Shown: in pieces, positions 52,885 through 62,822 of the stretch
Layout of the letters: each line of letters begins with the position of its first letter
How positions within the stretch are numbered: the first letter of the stretch is position 1
Assembly: GCF_018729455.1 (NCBI RefSeq)
Contig: NZ_JAHHZF010000014.1
Location: 124,001 to 188,000 of the forward strand
From: Prosthecodimorpha staleyi
Lineage (GTDB): Bacteria > Pseudomonadota > Alphaproteobacteria > Rhizobiales > Ancalomicrobiaceae
DNA: 64,000 nt
Direction of reading: 5' to 3'
Notes under the pieces: generated by a model
What the model was told of the DNA's origin: nothing
Databases searched by the model: none
Seen by the model: only the letters and a program-made list of their open reading frames with translations
Translations under genes and position numbers: made by a program

Positions 52885-55674
52885 TCACTTCTTCTCGCCG
52901 GCCCCGCCGTCCTTCGGCTTGGGCGGCTGCGTATCCTTGGCGATGCGTTGCAGGTCGGAGGCCTCGCGAATGAGGCCGCCCATCTTGGAGAGGCTGCCGC
53001 CCTCGATGCCGATCTCCTTCAGCACCTCGTCGATGAGCGGCGCCTGGACCCGGTAGCGCAGCGCGCTGTCGATCACCTCGTCGGTCGGCGTGCGGCTGGA
53101 CGAGCCGCCACCGCCGCCGCCGCCAAGCCCGTCGACATGCAGGATCTTGATGCCGTCGATCTTCTCCATCGGCTTGACGCTCTCGCGCACGATGCCCTCG
53201 ATCCGGTCGAGCAGCCGCCGGCGGAACAGCCCGTAGCGGGCGCCGTCGGAGAGCACGTTCTCGGCCTCGTAGAGCAGGCGCTGCGCTTCCGCCTCGACCG
53301 CGCGCCGGACCTTCTCGGCCTCCGCGCCGATGCGAACCTCTTCCGCGGCCGCTTCCGCCTGGATGACGTCCACGGTCTTGCGACGCCGGGCGGTCTCCTG
53401 TTCCTGCGTGGTCTTGACCAGTTCGGCCGCTTCCACCGCCTTGGCCTTGGCAATCTCGGCCTGGGCGGCGGCCGCGCTCTCCTCGAGCGACTTGGTGTAG
53501 AGCGCGATCGCCTTGTCCATGGCGGTGCTCTCGACGTCGCGCTCGCGCTCGATCTCCAGCTTGCGCAGGTCGCGCTGGCGGCCGACGCGGGCCTGGTCGA
53601 GGCCGCGGTCGGAGGCGATGCGAGCGCGCTCGACCTCCTCGTTGGCGACGATCTGCGCCTCCTGCAACGCCTGGACGCGGGAGACTTCGAGCTGCTCGAT
53701 GGCGCGCTTGCGTTCCAGGAGCGCGGCTTCGAGCGCCTGTTCGCGGGCGATGTCGGAGCGGTCGATCTCCTGCCGGGCGACGATCTCGGCCTGCCGCAGC
53801 ATCTTGTCGGCGCCCGTGCGCTCGGCCTTCTTGGCCGACACCACGATGGCGCGCTCCTCCTCGGCGATCTCGACCTGCCGCTTCTGCTCGATCTGCAGCA
53901 CTTCCCGGATGCGGGTGGAGGCGATGCGCTCCTCCTCGATCTTCAGTTCGGCGGCGATCCGCTGGCGTTCGACCGCGTCGCGGCGCTCGATCTCGGCACC
54001 CTCCAGCTCCTCGGTGCGCTTGATCTCCAGTCGGCGCGTGGCCAGGTCGGAGGCGATGCGCTCCTCCGAGACTGCCTTCTCCTGAGCGATGCGCGCCGCC
54101 TCGATCTTCAGTTCGGCGGCGATCCGCTGCCGTTCGACCGCGTCGTGGCGCTCGATCTCGGCGCCCTCCAGCTCCTCGGTGCGCTTGATCTCCAGCCGGC
54201 GCGTGGCCAGGTCGGAGGCGATGCGCTCTTCCGCGACGGCCTTCTCCTGGGCGATGCGGGCTGCCTCGGTCGCCTCGCGCGCGGCGATCTCGGCCCGCTC
54301 GACGGCGGCGTTGCGGTCGATCTCCAGCTTGCGCCGGCCTTCCTCGAAGCTGATGCGCTCGGCGGTGATGATCTGCTCCTGGGCGATGCGCGCCTTCTCG
54401 ACCGCCTCGCGCGCCGCGATCTCGGCCTCGTCGAGGCTGCGGTTGCGGGTGATCTCCAGATGGCGGATCTCCTGCTCGCGGGCGATCCGCTCGGCGCTGA
54501 CCAGCGCCTCCTGGGCGATGCGGGCCTTCTCGGTCGCCTCGCGGGCGGCGATCTCGGCGGCCTCCAGCGAGCGGGTGCGATCGATCTCCTTCTGGCGCGT
54601 CTCCATCTCGGAGGCGATGCGGGTCGCCTGAATGGTCTGCTCGTTGCGGATGCGGGCCTTCTCGACCTCCTCGCGGGCCAGGATCTGGGCCGCTTCGACG
54701 GCCTTGGTGCGCTCGATCTCGCGCTGGCGCACCTCGCGGTCGGAGGCGATCCGCGCCTCGCTGATCACCTGCTCGTTGGCGATCTTGGACTTCTCGATCT
54801 CCTCGCGCGACCGGATCTGCGCCTGCTCGGCCTCGGTGTCGCGCTGGGCCCGTTCGCGGGCGACCTCGGCGCGCTGCATGGCGCGGCGGATTTCGATCTC
54901 GCGCTGCTGATCCAGCCGCGCGGTCTCGCTCTCCCGCTCGATGTCGAGCGCCTGCCGCTCGGCCTCCAGGTTGCGGGTGCGGATGCGGATCATGGCATCC
55001 TGCTCGATGTCGTTGCGCAGCTTCCGCTTCGCCTCGATCTCCTCGATGACGCGGGTCAAGCCTTCCGCATCGAAGCGGTTGGAGGGGTTGAAGAACTGCA
55101 GATCGGTCTGGTCGAGGTCGGTGATCGCGACGCTCTCCAGGACGAGGCCGTTCTGCTCCAGCATGTCAACGGCGGCGTCCTTGACCCGCTGAACGTAGAG
55201 CCCGCGCTGCTCGTGCATCTCCTCCATGGTCATTTCCGAGGCGACGGAGCGCAGCGCGGAGATGAACTTGCCGGACAAGAGCGCATTCAGCTGGTCCGGC
55301 TGCAGCGTGCGCCGGCCGAGCGTCGCGGCGGCCACCGAGACATTGGCGGCGTCGGGCCGGACGCGCACGTAGAACTCGGCATCGATGTCGACGCGCATGC
55401 GGTCGCGGGTGATGAGCGCATCCTCCCGCGCCCGCGTCACCGCCATGCACAGGACGTTCATGCTGACCAGCGTCACGTCATGCACGAAGGGCAGCACGAA
55501 GGCGCCGCCGTTGATCACCACCTTCTCGCCGAAGAAGCCGGTGCGGACGAAGGACACCTCCTTCGAGGAGCGCCGGTACAGCCAGTTCACCAGATAGACG
55601 ACGATCGCAATGACGATCACCGCCACGATGAGCCAGAGCAGGAGGTTCCCGATCAATTGCCCCGTCATCTCCAT
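52885..55674 (-). CDS. Flotillin/YqiK-like SPFH protein with greatly expanded coiled coil
   Basis: 929 aa. One N-terminal membrane helix (about 7-29), an SPFH/band-7 domain (about 30-190; GFFGEKVVINGGAFVLP, DIDAEFYVRVRPDAANVS), then some 550 residues of charged coiled coil. Between about 290 and 530 the sequence is built of 44-residue units (four 11-mers) of the form I(A/R)xExxIxxxRIAS...EI.R...ELExAEI.ARE.VExAR, at least five in tandem. A Gly-rich linker and a conserved C-terminal domain follow. Typical flotillins have about 450-700 residues. Start ATG 55674 follows AGGAGAGG. Flotillins scaffold membrane microdomains; here probably the membrane anchor for the hydroxylase or transporter (inference). 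Confidence 0.88.
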   Translation of the reverse strand: MEMTGQLIGNLLLWLIVAVIVIAIVVYLVNWLYRRSSKEVSFVRTGFFGEKVVINGGAFVLPFVHDVTLVSMNVLCMAVTRAREDALITRDRMRVDIDAEFYVRVRPDAANVSVAAATLGRRTLQPDQLNALLSGKFISALRSVASEMTMEEMHEQRGLYVQRVKDAAVDMLEQNGLVLESVAITDLDQTDLQFFNPSNRFDAEGLTRVIEEIEAKRKLRNDIEQDAMIRIRTRNLEAERQALDIERESETARLDQQREIEIRRAMQRAEVARERAQRDTEAEQAQIRSREEIEKSKIANEQVISEARIASDREVRQREIERTKAVEAAQILAREEVEKARIRNEQTIQATRIASEMETRQKEIDRTRSLEAAEIAAREATEKARIAQEALVSAERIAREQEIRHLEITRNRSLDEAEIAAREAVEKARIAQEQIITAERISFEEGRRKLEIDRNAAVERAEIAAREATEAARIAQEKAVAEERIASDLATRRLEIKRTEELEGAEIERHDAVERQRIAAELKIEAARIAQEKAVSEERIASDLATRRLEIKRTEELEGAEIERRDAVERQRIAAELKIEEERIASTRIREVLQIEQKRQVEIAEEERAIVVSAKKAERTGADKMLRQAEIVARQEIDRSDIAREQALEAALLERKRAIEQLEVSRVQALQEAQIVANEEVERARIASDRGLDQARVGRQRDLRKLEIERERDVESTAMDKAIALYTKSLEESAAAAQAEIAKAKAVEAAELVKTTQEQETARRRKTVDVIQAEAAAEEVRIGAEAEKVRRAVEAEAQRLLYEAENVLSDGARYGLFRRRLLDRIEGIVRESVKPMEKIDGIKILHVDGLGGGGGGGSSSRTPTDEVIDSALRYRVQAPLIDEVLKEIGIEGGSLSKMGGLIREASDLQRIAKDTQPPKPKDGGAGEKK
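53936..54257. repeat. 165-bp tandem duplication inside the flotillin gene
   Basis: 53936-54092 and 54101-54257 match at an offset of exactly 165 bp (55 codons, five 11-mers) with only scattered differences, encoding EERIASDLATRRLEIKR-type segments twice. The high identity means a recent duplication within the older 44-residue repeat array. Confidence 0.85.
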
Positions 55675-55750
55675 GATCCTCTCCTCGGCCGATCCGGCGT
55701 CGCCTTGCGGCACGCGGCGGGGCGGCGGGCTCCCTCGTTCCGTCGATTGT

Positions 55751-56599
55751 TCACGCGGCGCGCTGCCGGCCGATGGCCTTGAAAGCGCGCGTCTGGTCCC
55801 GGATCGCCACCTCCACCGGCAGGCGCTCCATCGAGGAGGCGCCGTAGAAGCCGTGGCAGTGGCGGGTATTCTTCATGATGAAATCGGCATCGGCCGGCTC
55901 GGCGACCGGCCCGCCATGCACGAGCACGATGGCATCCGGCTTGATCGCCAGCGCCGCCTCGGCCCAGCGGTCGACCAGGGCCGGACAGTCGGCGAGCTTC
56001 AGGGCGGTCTCGGCCCCGATCGAGCCCCCGGTGGTCAGGCCCATATGGCAGACGAGAATGTCGGCCCCGGCCGCCGCCATCCGCCGGGCGTCCTCCTCGC
56101 CGAAGACATAGGGGGTGGTCAGCAGGCCCTTGCGGCCGGCGAGGCCGATCATCTCGACCTCGAGCGCGTAGCTCATGCCGGTCTCTTCGAGATTCTGCCG
56201 GAAGACGCCGTCGATCAGGCCGACGGTGGGGAAATTCTGCACGCCCGAGAAGCCGACGCGCTGCACCTCGTCGAGGAAGACGTCCATCGACCGGAACGGG
56301 TCCGTGCCGCAGACGCCGGCGATGACGGGCGTCCGCTTGACCACGGGCAGGACCTCGGCGGCCATCTCCATCACGATGGCGTTGGCGTCGCCATAGGGCA
56401 TCAGGCCCGACAGCGATCCGCGCCCGGCCATGCGGTAGCGGCCGGAATTGTAGATGACGATCAGGTCGATGCCGCCGGCCTCCTCGCATTTGGCCGAGAG
56501 GCCGGTGCCGGCGCCGCCGCCGACGATCGGCTCGCCACGGTCGATCATGGCGCGGTAGCGATCGATGAGTTCGCTGCGGGTGAACGGAGCCATGGTCAT
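55751..56599 (-). CDS. TIM-barrel protein of the phosphoenolpyruvate-hydrolase-like family (Tm-1 C-half homologue)
   Basis: 282 aa from an ATG that overlaps the upstream stop (ATGA); a second ATG six bases on is equally possible. Family blocks: [104 protein letters not shown]. No reaction is established. The same domain forms the C-terminal half of the plant virus-resistance protein Tm-1, whose N-terminal half matches the domain encoded by the gene directly upstream. Confidence 0.85.
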   Translation of the reverse strand: MTMAPFTRSELIDRYRAMIDRGEPIVGGGAGTGLSAKCEEAGGIDLIVIYNSGRYRMAGRGSLSGLMPYGDANAIVMEMAAEVLPVVKRTPVIAGVCGTDPFRSMDVFLDEVQRVGFSGVQNFPTVGLIDGVFRQNLEETGMSYALEVEMIGLAGRKGLLTTPYVFGEEDARRMAAAGADILVCHMGLTTGGSIGAETALKLADCPALVDRWAEAALAIKPDAIVLVHGGPVAEPADADFIMKNTRHCHGFYGASSMERLPVEVAIRDQTRAFKAIGRQRAA

Positions 56600-58818
56600 G
56601 TCCTGCCGGAGGCGCCCCGGTGGCGACCCTGGTGCAGCGCCCGGAAGTGCTGGACGAGAGCCGCCGCGAAGGCGGGATCGTTGATGTGATGGGGAAGACG
56701 GACGATCTGGCGCGTGGCGGTCACGCGCACCGTCGCGGTCAGCGCGTCGATGAGCGCGGCGTCGGCGGCCGGATCCCAGAAGGGCTGCCCAGGCGCATCG
56801 AGGGCGGAGACCCCGCCTTCCGGGATCAGGAACCGGACCGGGCCTTCCATGCGGTTGAGCCGTTCGCCGATCCACGCGCCCATCCGCCGGTTCTCCTCCA
56901 CGGTCGTGCGCATGAGCGTGACCTGCGGGTTATGCGGATAGAACCGGCGCTGGCGATAGGCGGCCGGAACCGTGTCGGGGGCGGCGAAATTGACCATGTC
57001 GAGCGCGCCGACCGAGCCCACATAGGGCAGCTTCGTGCGGATCACCGCCCCGAAGCGGTTCTCGGTCGCCGGCAGGATGCCGCCCATCAGAAGGTCGCAG
57101 ACCTCCGTCGTCGTCACGTCGATGACGCCCTGGACAAGCCCGGATTCGACCAGCTTCTCCATCGCGCGGCCGCCGACCCCGGTGGCGTGGAAGACGAGCG
57201 GCTCCCACTCCTTGCCGATCAGCCGCGCCACCTCTTGGACGCAGGGCGTGGTCACGCCGAACATGGTCAGGCCCGCGAGCGGACGCTCCCCGGCCGGCCG
57301 GCGCCCCGCCGCCGCGTCCTCCATGAACGCGCGCGCCATGGCGGCCATCGCGCGGGCGCCGTTGCCGAGCACGGTCCGGGAGATGCGGTTCAACCCCTGC
57401 ACGTCGGTGACCGAGTGCATCATGGTGATGTCGGTCGCGCCGACATAGGCGGCGACGTTGCCGGACGCCATGGTCGAGATCATGAGCTTCGGCACGCCGA
57501 CGGGCAGCACCTGCATGCCGGCGGTGGCGATGACCGTGCCGCCCGAGCCGCCGGCCGAGATGATCCCGACGATGCCCTGCTGACGCCCGATCCAGGCCCG
57601 GAACGCCTCGGTCATCGCCGCCACCGCGGTGCCGCGGTCGCCCGAGGCGATGCCGGCCGAACCGGACGGGGAGGCGAGGGCCACTTCCTGGGCGGAGACC
57701 TCCGCCCCCTGGTTGCGGCCGGCGGTGGAGAGATCGACCAGGCGGGTGCGGATCCCGGCCGCCTTGATGATGTCCCGGATGTAGCGCAGCTCGTCGCCCT
57801 TGGTGTCGAGCGTGCCGGCGATGATCACATGCGGTTCCTGGGGCGTCCGCCCGGCCAGCGGCGACAGGTCGCCGACTCGGCCGCCGTCGACGGTGGCGAG
57901 CGTCGGCCGCGTCACCGTGCGCGCCTGCGCCTCGATCCGCGCGGCCGGGACATCCTGCGACCACCGTGTCGGCGTCGTCGGATTGGAGATGAAGATCCGG
58001 ATCGGCCCTTCCGGCGCGGCGGCCGGCTGCGCGGCGGCACCGGCGTCGGCTGCGGGCGCCCCGGCATCGCCGTCATGGCTGTGGCGGCCGACGCCGAGGA
58101 GGCGCTGCTGCAGGTCGCGATCGGCGGCGAGCACCGAAGAGGCGATCACCTGGTGGATGCGGCCGTTGACCATGATGGCCACCGGGTCGGACATCTGGGT
58201 CGCCACCCCGATATTCTGCTCGATGACCAGGATCGAAACGTCGCCCTCCGCGGCGAGGCGCACCAGCGTCTCCTCGACATGGGCGACGATGACGGGCGCG
58301 AGGCCCTCGGTCGGCTCGTCCATGATCAGGAGGCGCGGGTTCATCAGGAGCGCGCGGCTGATCGCCAGCATCTGCTGTTCGCCGCCGGACAATTGCCCGC
58401 CGCCGTTGCGCCGCCGCTCCGCGAGGCGCGGAAAGACCTCGTAGATGCGCTCCGGCGTCCAGGCGCCGTTCTTGCGTGCCATCAGGCGGAGATGCTCGTC
58501 GACGGTCAGCGAGCGCCACAGGCGCCGGCCCTGCGGCACATAGCCGATGCCCAGCCGGGCGATTTCGGCGGGCGCGCGGCCGACCAGTTCCTCGCCGCGG
58601 AAGCGGATCGACCCCGAAGCGACCGGCACGAGGCCCATGATCGCCTTGCACATGGTCGTCTTCCCCATGCCGTTGCGGCCGACGACGGAGAGGACGCCGG
58701 AATGCAGCGCCAGGTCGACGCCCTGCAGGGCATGGCTGCGCCCGTAGAAGACATTGAGACCCTGGATCTGCAGGATCGGCGGGCCGGAGCCGCCCGCGCG
58801 CGGCGTCGCCTCAGCCAT
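56596..58818 (-). CDS. Fusion: LivF-type ABC ATPase + UPF0261 (Tm-1-like) domain
   Basis: 740 aa. Residues 14-245 are a branched-chain amino-acid importer ATPase: Walker [10 protein letters not shown] (47-55), signature [10 protein letters not shown] (142-151), Walker B LLIMDEP (163-169). A linker (about 246-328, Ala/Asp-rich then basic) leads to residues 329-735, a UPF0261/Tm-1-like ATP-binding domain ([48 protein letters not shown]-like, [26 protein letters not shown]). The reading frame is continuous. LivG overlaps it by 8 bp. The LivF half should drive the LivHM pore; the UPF0261 half may process or sense the imported compound (inference). Confidence 0.88.
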   Translation of the reverse strand: MAEATPRAGGSGPPILQIQGLNVFYGRSHALQGVDLALHSGVLSVVGRNGMGKTTMCKAIMGLVPVASGSIRFRGEELVGRAPAEIARLGIGYVPQGRRLWRSLTVDEHLRLMARKNGAWTPERIYEVFPRLAERRRNGGGQLSGGEQQMLAISRALLMNPRLLIMDEPTEGLAPVIVAHVEETLVRLAAEGDVSILVIEQNIGVATQMSDPVAIMVNGRIHQVIASSVLAADRDLQQRLLGVGRHSHDGDAGAPAADAGAAAQPAAAPEGPIRIFISNPTTPTRWSQDVPAARIEAQARTVTRPTLATVDGGRVGDLSPLAGRTPQEPHVIIAGTLDTKGDELRYIRDIIKAAGIRTRLVDLSTAGRNQGAEVSAQEVALASPSGSAGIASGDRGTAVAAMTEAFRAWIGRQQGIVGIISAGGSGGTVIATAGMQVLPVGVPKLMISTMASGNVAAYVGATDITMMHSVTDVQGLNRISRTVLGNGARAMAAMARAFMEDAAAGRRPAGERPLAGLTMFGVTTPCVQEVARLIGKEWEPLVFHATGVGGRAMEKLVESGLVQGVIDVTTTEVCDLLMGGILPATENRFGAVIRTKLPYVGSVGALDMVNFAAPDTVPAAYRQRRFYPHNPQVTLMRTTVEENRRMGAWIGERLNRMEGPVRFLIPEGGVSALDAPGQPFWDPAADAALIDALTATVRVTATRQIVRLPHHINDPAFAAALVQHFRALHQGRHRGASGRT

Positions 58819-59626
58819 GTCCGCCCCCCAGATAGAGTTCCTGGACCTCGGGGTCGTCCTCGATCTCCTCCGGCCGGCCCTCTTTGAAGATCCGGCCGTT
58901 GTGCATCATGGTCACGCTTTCCACGACGCGCAGCGCCACGTCCATGTCGTGCTCGATGATGATGTAGCCGATATGGGAGGGCAGCGAGGTCAGGATGGCG
59001 ACGAGGTCGCGCCGTTCGGTCGGCGACAGCCCGGCGGCCGGTTCGTCGAACAGGATGAAGCGCGGCGCGCCGGACAGGGCGAGCGCGATCTCGAGCTGGC
59101 GCTGCTGGCCATAGGCGAGTTCGCCGACGATCCGGTCCCGGTCGGCGGTCAGATGGACCGCATCGATCAGCGCCGAGGCGGCGTGCATCAACGCGTCGTC
59201 CCGGTGCGGCCGCAGCAGCGAGAAGCGGTTCCGCGACACGCCCCGGCAGGCGAGATAGACGTTGTCGAGCACCGACAGGCCGGTGAAGAGCGACGAGATC
59301 TGATAGGTGCGCCGAAGGCCCCGGCGGATCCGCTCGTGCGGCGGGAAGACGGTCACGTCCTCGCCGAAGAAGCGGATGAACCCGGCGGTGGGCAGGAAAT
59401 CGCCCGTGATGCAGTTGAAGAGCGTCGTCTTGCCGGCGCCGTTCGAGCCGAGCACGGCCCGTCTTTCGCCCGGCCGGACCGAGAGCGTCACGTCCGAGAT
59501 GGCCGACAGCGCGCCGAAGCGCTTGGTGATGCCGCGCAGTTCGAGCGCGTTGCCGGCGCTGACCTGGCTCGACGCCATGGCGGCACTGTTCAGGCCGACG
59601 CCAGGCGCGGGGGAGGGGGCGATCAT
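58811..59626 (-). CDS. Branched-chain-type ABC transporter ATP-binding protein (LivG-like)
   Basis: 271 aa. ALELRGITKRFGALSAISDVTL, Walker A GSNGAGKTT, signature LAYGQQRQLEIALAL, Walker B FILFDEPAAGLSPTERRDL, as in LivG. ATGA overlap with LivM. Confidence 0.92.
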   Translation of the reverse strand: MIAPSPAPGVGLNSAAMASSQVSAGNALELRGITKRFGALSAISDVTLSVRPGERRAVLGSNGAGKTTLFNCITGDFLPTAGFIRFFGEDVTVFPPHERIRRGLRRTYQISSLFTGLSVLDNVYLACRGVSRNRFSLLRPHRDDALMHAASALIDAVHLTADRDRIVGELAYGQQRQLEIALALSGAPRFILFDEPAAGLSPTERRDLVAILTSLPSHIGYIIIEHDMDVALRVVESVTMMHNGRIFKEGRPEEIEDDPEVQELYLGGGHG

Positions 59627-60684
59627 GCCGCGCCTCCGTTCCGCGCCGCCTGCCGGGCCGCAGCGCGGGCGCGCCAGCGGTCCCACAGACCCAGGACGCC
59701 GTCCGGGGAGAACAGCACCACGGCCAGGAAGCCGAGACCGATGATCAGCTTGAAGCGCTCGGCCGAGAAGCCGAAGAAGCCGAGGAAGTCCGAGGAGAAG
59801 ACGTTGAGCAGCACGTAGATGAAGGCGCCGATGAAGGGCCCGAGCGGCCGGCGCAGGCCGCCCACCACCGCCACGACCAGGATGTCGATCGCCGCCGGAA
59901 TGCCGATCGTGCCGGGCGCGATCTGGGAATTCTGCCAGACCAGCAGGATGCCGCCGGTGGCGGCGAAGACGCTCGCCAGGGCATGGGCGGCGACCCGGTG
60001 CGACGTCACGCCGAAGCCCAGTGCCGCCATCCGGCGCGGATTGTCGCGAACACCCTGCAGGGCCAGGCCGAACGGCGCCCGGGACAGATAGGTCACGGCC
60101 GCGTAGGAAAGCGCCGCCGCCCCGAGCGTGAGATAGTAGAACGGCACCGGATCGCGCCACGCCACGCCGAACAGGGCCGGCGGCAGGACTAGGTTGAAGC
60201 CCGAATAACCGTTGAAGATCGAGTAGTTCTGCCGCGTGAAGTAGAAGAAGGCCGCCGCCACGGCGAGCGTGATCATGATCGTGTAGATGCCCTCGGTACG
60301 CACCGACAGGGCGCCCGCGACGGTCGCAAACAGGGCCGAGACCAGATAGGCGACCGGCAGGACGATCCACCAGGACAGGCCGAGCGAGATCGTCGCCACC
60401 CCCGAGGAACCGAGGATCGCCACCATGTAGCCGGCGACGCCGGCGACGGTCATCTGCAGGAGGCTGACCATCCCGCCGTAGCCGGCGAGGAACATCAGGC
60501 TGAGCCCGATCATGCCGAGGATGAAGGTCCAGCCCATCACCTGGAACAGCCAGAAATTGTTGGCCACCACCGGCATGAACAGAAGCACCAGGGCGAGCAC
60601 CCACCAGCCTGCCGGCACCCGCTCGATCCACAGCGGTTCGACGGTCGGCGCGGAACGCGTGGGGGCATGATCGGTCGCCGCCAT
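59623..60684 (-). CDS. Branched-chain-type ABC transporter permease (LivM-like)
   Basis: 353 aa with about nine to ten membrane helices; typical LivM loop ALGFGVTSHRVAAHALASVFAATGGILLVW and VVGGLRRPLGPFIGAFIYVLL. Start two bases after LivH ends. Confidence 0.92.
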   Translation of the reverse strand: MAATDHAPTRSAPTVEPLWIERVPAGWWVLALVLLFMPVVANNFWLFQVMGWTFILGMIGLSLMFLAGYGGMVSLLQMTVAGVAGYMVAILGSSGVATISLGLSWWIVLPVAYLVSALFATVAGALSVRTEGIYTIMITLAVAAAFFYFTRQNYSIFNGYSGFNLVLPPALFGVAWRDPVPFYYLTLGAAALSYAAVTYLSRAPFGLALQGVRDNPRRMAALGFGVTSHRVAAHALASVFAATGGILLVWQNSQIAPGTIGIPAAIDILVVAVVGGLRRPLGPFIGAFIYVLLNVFSSDFLGFFGFSAERFKLIIGLGFLAVVLFSPDGVLGLWDRWRARAAARQAARNGGAA

Positions 60685-60686
60685 GG

Positions 60687-61703
60687 TCAGCGCCTCGCCC
60701 CGAGAAGGCCCTGCGGCCGGAAGGCGAGCACCACCGCCATGACCAGGAAGGTGAAGACGACCGAATAGGTCGGCGCATAGACAAAGCCCATCTGCTCCGT
60801 CACCCCGATCACCAGCGCGCCGACCGCGGCCCCGACGATCGACCCCATGCCGCCGACGATGACGACGACGAGGCTCGCCAGCAGGAAGCGCGTGTCCTCG
60901 CCGGGCGAGAGGGACTGGAACGTGCCGCCGACGATCCCGGCCATGCCGGCCAGTCCGGCGCCGAAGCCGAACACCGCCAGGAAGACGAGCCGGATGCGCA
61001 CCCCGGAGGCCGCCAGCATCTCGCGGTCGTCGACGCCGGCGCGGATCAGCATGCCGAGGGCGGTGCGGTTGAGCGTGAACCACATGCCGAGGCCGATCAC
61101 GATCGCGGCCGCCAGGATCCAAAGCCGGACCGAGGGATAGCGCAGGTAGTTGGCCACGCCGGTCGTGGCGTTGATCGTGGTGACGATCGGCACCTCGACC
61201 GGGCCCTGTAGGAATTCGGGCGCCAGGATGGAATAGGACTGCCCGCCCCAAAACCACAGCATCAGGTCGGCGAGCACGATCGAGATGCCGATGCTGACCA
61301 GCGTCTGGCGCAGCTCCTCGCCTTCCATCTGCGTGAAGATGAAGTGCTGCATGAGGAGGCCGAGGAGGCCGACGGCCACGAACACGATCGGAAAGGCCAG
61401 GAACCAGGAGCCCGATGCCGACGCGACCTCGTAGCCGAGATAGCCGCCGAGCAGGAACAGCGAGCCATGCGCCAGGTTGACGACGCGCATCAGTCCGAAG
61501 ATCAGCGTGAAGCCGGCGGCGACCAGAAAATAGAGCGCGCCGAGCGTGATCCCGCCGAACAGGGCATTCAGGAAGATCTGCTTGCGGCCCCATTTCGCCG
61601 CCAGCTCCGCCGGCCAGGGCGCCAGGACCAGCCAGAGCAGGACCGCGACCAGGATCGCGATCACGAGGCTCCAGAGGGGATGACGTTTGACGAATTCTTC
61701 CAT
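60687..61703 (-). CDS. Branched-chain-type ABC transporter permease (LivH-like)
   Basis: 338 aa membrane protein; FGLMRVVNLAHGSLFLLGGYLGYEVA and VGGMGSIVGAAVGALVIGVTEQMG are the LivH signatures. ATG 61703 is chosen; 13 residues of open frame precede it without support. First gene of the large operon, 146 bp after the AraC gene. No periplasmic binding protein gene is seen nearby. Confidence 0.9.
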   Translation of the reverse strand: MEEFVKRHPLWSLVIAILVAVLLWLVLAPWPAELAAKWGRKQIFLNALFGGITLGALYFLVAAGFTLIFGLMRVVNLAHGSLFLLGGYLGYEVASASGSWFLAFPIVFVAVGLLGLLMQHFIFTQMEGEELRQTLVSIGISIVLADLMLWFWGGQSYSILAPEFLQGPVEVPIVTTINATTGVANYLRYPSVRLWILAAAIVIGLGMWFTLNRTALGMLIRAGVDDREMLAASGVRIRLVFLAVFGFGAGLAGMAGIVGGTFQSLSPGEDTRFLLASLVVVIVGGMGSIVGAAVGALVIGVTEQMGFVYAPTYSVVFTFLVMAVVLAFRPQGLLGARR

Positions 61704-61849
61704 CTCGGAAGCCCGGCGGTATCGGATGGCGGCTCTCCGCACCCTTCGGAGGCGAGACTAGAACGGCCCCCCATCGCCCCGCTTTCCCGAACGTCTCTTC
61801 TTTCGCCCGCCGCGGCGACCGCCCCGGCCAAGGTCCGGCCGGCCGCCGG

Positions 61850-62686
61850 TCAATGGGCGAGGCCGACCACGTTGCGCCGATAGGCGCTCGGCGGCACGAC
61901 GCCGTTGGCGATGAAGAAGCGCGAGAAGCTCGCCGGCGTGGCGAAGCCCAGATCGAAACCGATCTCCGAGACCGTCTCCTCGCCGCGCGCGAGCCGGTCG
62001 ATCGCCCGCTCCATCCTGAGCGCATTGAGGAAGAGGGTCGGCGGCAGGCCCATCTGTTCGCGGAACAGCTTGAAGAAGTGGGGGCGCGACAGGCCCGCGG
62101 CGCGGGAGACCGCGGCCAGGTCGATCGGCTCGCCGAGCTTCTCGCTGAGCAGGGTGATGGCCCGCCGCAGGCGGAAGTCGCAGGACCGCCCGGGCTCGGC
62201 GGCGCCGACATCGGCCGGACTGGTCCACTGCCAGGTGAGATCGAAAGCCGCCTGGGTCAGCGCACCGAGGCGGTCTTCGAGCCCACCGTCGCCGTCGCGA
62301 TGCTGCGCCAGCACCCGCGCCGTCTCCGTCACCAGGCGGGACAGATGGGTGCTCATCTCGACGGTGGACCGGCCGAAGCGGAGGATGCCCGAGGCCTGCC
62401 GGCTCGCCTCCACGAACCAGCCCGGCCGAATGTAGAGCACGAGCGTCAGCGTCGGCTGACGGAGGTCGATCGGCTTGAAGTAGTGGGGCTGCCACGGGCT
62501 GATCGCCGTCGCCATGGTGGGCGACAGCGGCAGCGGCTGGCCATCGACGACCACCTGGGCAGGCGGCCCGCTGACATGGAAGATGAGATGGCCCTCGCGA
62601 TGGGCATGGGGAACCATCTGACGGTCCAGCCCAAACAGGCAGGTCCGCCCGAACGCACCATGTGCGACGGCGTGAGCGATGCTCAT
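61850..62686 (-). CDS. AraC-family transcriptional regulator
   Basis: 278 aa: N-terminal cupin-like sensor (MVPHAHREGHLIFHVSG, ISPWQPHYFKP) and a C-terminal double helix-turn-helix (RRAITLLSEKLGEPIDLAAVSRAAGLSRPHFFKLFREQMGLPP and SEIGFDLGFATPASFSRFF). Start ATG 62686 is preceded by GGGAGGAAA; upstream ATG at 62752 lacks support. Same strand as and just upstream of LivH, so it is the likely regulator of the big operon. Confidence 0.9.
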   Translation of the reverse strand: MSIAHAVAHGAFGRTCLFGLDRQMVPHAHREGHLIFHVSGPPAQVVVDGQPLPLSPTMATAISPWQPHYFKPIDLRQPTLTLVLYIRPGWFVEASRQASGILRFGRSTVEMSTHLSRLVTETARVLAQHRDGDGGLEDRLGALTQAAFDLTWQWTSPADVGAAEPGRSCDFRLRRAITLLSEKLGEPIDLAAVSRAAGLSRPHFFKLFREQMGLPPTLFLNALRMERAIDRLARGEETVSEIGFDLGFATPASFSRFFIANGVVPPSAYRRNVVGLAH

Positions 62687-62822
62687 CGGTTTCCTCCCGC
62701 ATTCATTTTTTTGCGGATTTTCTGCGAGTTTACAGCACGGGTGGCTGTCCACAATCGGCTTTCGTCAGCGTCCCGCAAGGTGGCCGCGCGTGTCGCCCCG
62801 CCGGGACGGCACCAGGCGCGGG

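Noticed and set aside
52948-55782. 944-codon plus-strand open frame opposite the flotillin
   Set aside because: Its leucine/aspartate/glycine repeats mirror the flotillin repeat array. The flotillin strand shows a membrane segment, an SPFH domain and a ribosome site; this frame shows none.
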